From Lantana camara (Eukaryota > Streptophyta > Magnoliopsida > Lamiales > Verbenaceae), in the NCBI GenBank assembly GCA_037501455.1, contig CM074856.1:23147001-23211000 (forward strand): 64,000 bases of DNA, written 5' to 3'. Of the stretch, positions 60,354-64,000 are shown piece by piece. The position numbers were made by a program, and so were the translations under genes. The notes under the pieces were generated by a model. That model did not search any database, was not told where the DNA came from, and was given only the letters and a program-made list of their open reading frames with translations. How positions within the stretch are numbered: position 1 is the first letter of the stretch; every line of letters starts with the position of its first letter.

Positions 60354-62216
60354 TCCTTAAGTGGTATTATAGCCCGAGGTTGCAAAACCCGAGCTCTTGA
60401 GTCGTGTTGAGTCTATCTAAGTTGTAAGGCATAGGATTATGTATTTGTATGCTCTTTTCTACTTTATATGCTTTAATTGGTAGATTACTTGTCTTACATC
60501 TATTAATTGTTCACATGAACATGTACTAACCTGCACGCATCGATATTTGCTTGAATTTGTGGATTTCAGGATGCCTCCAAGAAGAAGGGACCATGATCAA
60601 ACCCCTGATCTTAATCAACCCCCTCCAGCTCAACAGCATCAGCCTCAACCATCACCTTTGCATGCGGAGAACATTGTCCAAGCTCTCCTAAACCAACTCC
60701 AACAAAATCAAAGGCAACAAACGCCTCTAGTGGAAGGTCAATATGGAGCTACTTCCATGGTTTATAAGGAATTTCGGAGTAACAATCCTCCGAAATGGTT
60801 CAGTAGAGATGATATCAAAGCGGATGAGTGGCTAAGTGAAATCAATGGTATTTAGGAGATTTGTCCGGTAAGCTCACAAGATAAAGCCATATGCACGGCC
60901 TGGTTTATTCAAGGGCAAGTGGCGAATTGGCTAAGTGGAGTTCGATCTAAGCTCGATAGGAATGGATTGGAATTCAATTGGGAATCATTTGCACAAGAAT
61001 TTCATGATAAGTATATACCACAAAGTGTACGAGAATGAAGATTGCAAGAGTTTTCAGATTTGAAACAAGGGAATAGGACCGTGGAGGTGTATATTCTTGA
61101 GTATGAGAGGCTCGCGCCTTATGCTACCAACATCGAACGGTGAGAAGTTAAAGGCGCGTAGTTTTGTTCATGGTCTTCGGATGGAACTTCAAGTGGCTCT
61201 ACAAGCTTCAAACTGTTTATACTTGGGCCAAGGTAACGAAGAAGGTAATCCAAGTTGAGGCTCAAAGGATGAGGTTTAAATCTCAATCTTTTCATTCGGG
61301 CCAAGGTTCTAGTTCAGGCACGAATGTGGGCAAAAGGCCCGCACCTCAAACGGGTCCTCCTACTTTGCGACCAAAAGGGAATACTACTGACCACAGGGGA
61401 ATACTAGCAACACCAACAACAATAAGAAAATTCGCCTTTGGGGCCCCGCAACACCTCTAGCTCTACCGGCACCCGGCCATTGTCCTCATTGCCAAGGAAA
61501 TCACCCTCTTAAAAAGTGTTGGAAGTTCTTGGGAAGATGTTTTAGGTGTGGATCTCCGGAGCATATGGTTGATAAATGCCCAAAGAAGAAGTTTGCTCCC
61601 ACGGATAGATGGAATCAGAGGTCGGCTATTCAGGCTTGTGCTTATGCCCTCGAGGGTGAGGAAAAAGAGGTCGAGATTGATCAGAATTTCATGGTGGAAG
61701 GTACAATCGACATACATGGCATTTCATTACATATATTGTTCGATCCCGGGGCTATGCATTCTTTTATTTCCCGGGATATAGCTGTTTTTTTTACTTTACC
61801 TGCTCAATTATCTATGCATGTGTATGTGGTGAGCTCTCCTTTTGGGGGGGGGGGGGGGGGGAGAGGGGGAAGTTTGGTGATTGATAGAGTTTTTCGAAAG
61901 TGCCCGGTGAGTTTCGAGCGCCGTGTTTTTCCTGCAGACCTGATAGAGATGCCGATGAAGAGGTATGGAGCAATCCTTGGGATGGATTGGCTCTTTCAAC
62001 ACCGTTCCATGATGGATTATCACGAGAAGAAGGTTTTTTTGGGTTCAATTATTTTTACGGGCGAGAGGTTGAAGGCTAGCTCGTTTGTTTTGTTTGTGGA
62101 AGTTAGTAAGCTCGTCAGGGATGGCGTGACAGGTTTTGTGGCTTATCTCCTTAGCAAACCAAAGGGTCAAGCCAAAATTGAGGAGACAGAGGTCGTATAA
62201 GAATTTCCCCGACGCT
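60354..62216 (+). pseudogene. Gypsy gag and protease of the outer element, broken
   Basis: After a degraded primer site (TGGTATTATAGCC, 60362-60374) the gag starts MPPRRRDHDQTPDLNQPPPA at 60571. Stops at about 60853, 61036 and 61141 and a frame change break it, but LKQGNRTVEVYILEYERLAP is clear. A double zinc region reads CPHCQGNHPLKKCW and CFRCGSPEHMVDKCPKK (to about 61590). The protease segment (61529-62200) has LFDPGAMHSFISRD and YGAILGMDWLFQHRSMMDYH. A G18 run (61844-61861) gives a glycine stretch. Similarity stops near 62216, just before RT, so pol is absent. Confidence 0.85.
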
Positions 62217-62289
62217 GTGTAGGAACGAGATTTTTGGGTATTATTCCGTTTCTTTCGGTTTTGTTTGTTCTTTCCCTCCCCGAGCATGT

Positions 62290-63148
62290 TCCCAATGTGA
62301 TTTACGATTGTTTTACGCTATGCATTGCTTTAATTGATATGAAATGAATGTATGCATTTCCATTATGTGCAATTTGTATAATTTGAAATCATGCACCATA
62401 TGGAATACGTCTTATGTATGTTCACGCATTGTCATACGTCTATGTGGTTCATTTTGGAGTCTAAGTCTTGCGTTTATGTTCAGTTTGTTCAGGTGCACCC
62501 GGGATGGCGTTTTGTTGGCCGAGTTGATTCCGTGGTGAATCGATCGTGTGTCTTCGGCTTTGCCGGTGTGAGGTGAGGTTAGGATTATCAGTTATGACCC
62601 TAATGCAACGTGCTCGTTTTTTAATGCATTTAACTTATAAGCTCTAAGTATAAGTAAATACGTGAGAAGTATGTATTTTGGCGATTTTGCTATACGATTG
62701 AAAGTATGAAACGCTATCTATGAGCCTATGTATGCTTGCTTTCGGTTTTGTTATGATTTATGGGTATTGCTACGCCATGTTTCAAACCGTGTACCTCTCG
62801 TGAGCCAACCATCGTATCCAGAGGGTGAGCTATGGAATGACATAAAGAGGTAAGTAAAGCCTTATGCTTCAAACTGTGTGTCTCTCATGAGCCCTGCCCC
62901 GCGTTAGGAAGGTGAACGACGCAATGACATGGAGAGGTAAACAAATCATGGTGGTGGCAAAGTATAATATGTATATACGTACGATACGATAAATACGATA
63001 TGATTAAGTTATGTCTGTCTGTAGCGGGTTAGAAATATGAATTTGACTCTGAGTACAAATTTGAATATGAATATGAATCTGTATGTCGTCTGTTGGGCCG
63101 TGGAGATTTGTGCGAAGGAGCCCAGGGACGATGTCGGGCCGTCAGGTC
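62290..63148 (+). mobile_element. Gypsy LTR interior fragment
   Basis: The sequence aligns with the LTR parts at about 38195-38770 and 59298-59450: AATGTGATTT, CATACGTCTATGTGG, GAGTCTAAGTCTTG, and later CGATGTCGGGCCGTCAGG. It directly follows the truncated protease, so a deletion joined the two. Confidence 0.6.
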
Positions 63149-63857
63149 TGTGATACCCCGTTTTCTCGTACGTACAAATTCGTGCCATGTGCGAGTTTAT
63201 TTTCCGTGTTTATATTTGTTTTCATATTTATTTGATGCATTTAGGTGGATTCTACTTCATTATTCTAATTCTTATATGAATTATTTGATAAGAATTTGCC
63301 CTAATTGAATTTATGATAAGAATTCTTGTGATTTGTAAAATTTCAAAAATATGAATTTTAATCCCGAGCATGCTAATTCCATGAATTATGTAATATATAA
63401 GATTTTAGGATTTAATTGTATGATTTTAATTTGATTTGGACTTGTTTGAACCTTAGTGGACTCAATTGAACTTTTTCTTAAAGTTTTGGGCCTTTTTGCA
63501 AATTGGCCACTCTTGAGCCTTTTATTCATAATTTGAGCTCGGGAACTTGGATTTGAATTCTGTCTTTGCCGTTGGACTCGATTCGACGATTCAGATCCAA
63601 TAGAATAACCCTTGTAATTTTTCGATGTCGTTTCGACCCCGACAATGCAAATTTCAGACACATATAACCCTTATAGCCCCTAGGACCTATTTGTGAGCTA
63701 CTATACTCATTACTTGTACTTTCTTTGACCAAGACTCATCCTAAAACTATCCCTCATCTCCCTCTTGCTGCTGATACACGTACCATTCAACAACCAAAGC
63801 AAGAAAGAAGAACAACAAGAGCATTACCTCCATTTTTGCCCATTTGAGCTCATAATG
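63149..63857 (+). mobile_element. 5' part of another Gypsy LTR, forward
   Basis: It begins TGTGATACCCCG and follows the outer LTR in order: GTGCGAGTTTATTTTCCG, then GTCTTTGCCGTTGGACT and GATTCAGATCCAATAG (compare 36787-37270). It is cut at 63857. Confidence 0.65.
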
Positions 63858-64000
63858 TAGCACCCGAGCGAAGAGCACTACATCCCCCCCACCATAGCCC
63901 AACCGTGTAATGAAATAGAAACTCCGCACACGCCCCAAGCTACAGCAAACGAGAGACAAACAAAATCTCTCCTAGGTTAGGCGGTGTAGACCCTAATACA
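63858..64000 (-). mobile_element. 3' end of a Gypsy LTR, reverse, running off the window
   Basis: TGTAGCACCCGAGCG...ACTACATCCCC and CTAGGTTAGGCGG match the reverse LTR end at 8580-8745. It abuts the forward LTR without a gap. Confidence 0.65.

Overview
This window is nuclear DNA of a flowering plant, most likely a eudicot with a large repeat-rich genome. The evidence is one many-intron plant gene with canonical GT-AG introns, plus plant-type LTR retrotransposons, an L1-type LINE, a Mutator-like (MULE) transposase and many MITEs. There is no bacterial organisation. I do not name the species.

The only gene that reads as intact is at about 25.7-34.3 kb on the + strand. It is a 15-coding-exon ANTH-domain clathrin-assembly (AP180/CALM) gene of the plant PICALM1 type. 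The conceptual protein is 554 aa, with a PIP2-binding motif, an acidic Pro/Glu linker and C-terminal DPF and NPF adaptor motifs. It has a leader intron, and MITE-like elements lie in its introns and on both flanks.

Left part (1-25 kb): a decayed MULE transposase gene (1-1843) is split by a mosaic of plastid gene pieces (938-1736). A 42-bp tandem array (2222-4463) is split by a solo Copia LTR. A decayed reverse-strand gene lies at 4.6-5.8 kb. hAT-like and MULE-like MITEs follow, one containing a short SINE. Next comes a large reverse-strand Gypsy LTR (8580-14317), itself split by a reverse-strand solo Copia LTR (11165-13410). Then come a Tourist-like MITE, a 4.7-kb LINE with target duplications (15996-20743), a Copia remnant and a short LINE-derived insertion.

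Right part (36.8-64 kb): a deep retrotransposon nest. A + strand Gypsy LTR (36787-60353) holds a solo Copia LTR (38773-59292). That holds a complete but mutated Copia element (39342-57813). The Copia element carries a solo LTR in its leader (41711-43047) and a Gypsy LTR composite in its 3' LTR (50583-57795). The composite contains a truncated reverse-strand Gypsy element with a nearly open gag-pol. Exact or one-mismatch 5-bp target duplications support four of the insertions. Beyond 60354 lie the decayed gag and protease of the outer Gypsy element and three further LTR pieces.

All transposon genes carry stops or frameshifts, so the window is a gene island in old heterochromatin-like repeats. 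No CRISPR, operon-like or clearly new protein system is present. The most unusual structures are the plastid mosaic inside the MULE and the ordered insertion nest. All boundaries come from reading the sequence by eye; no database search was run.
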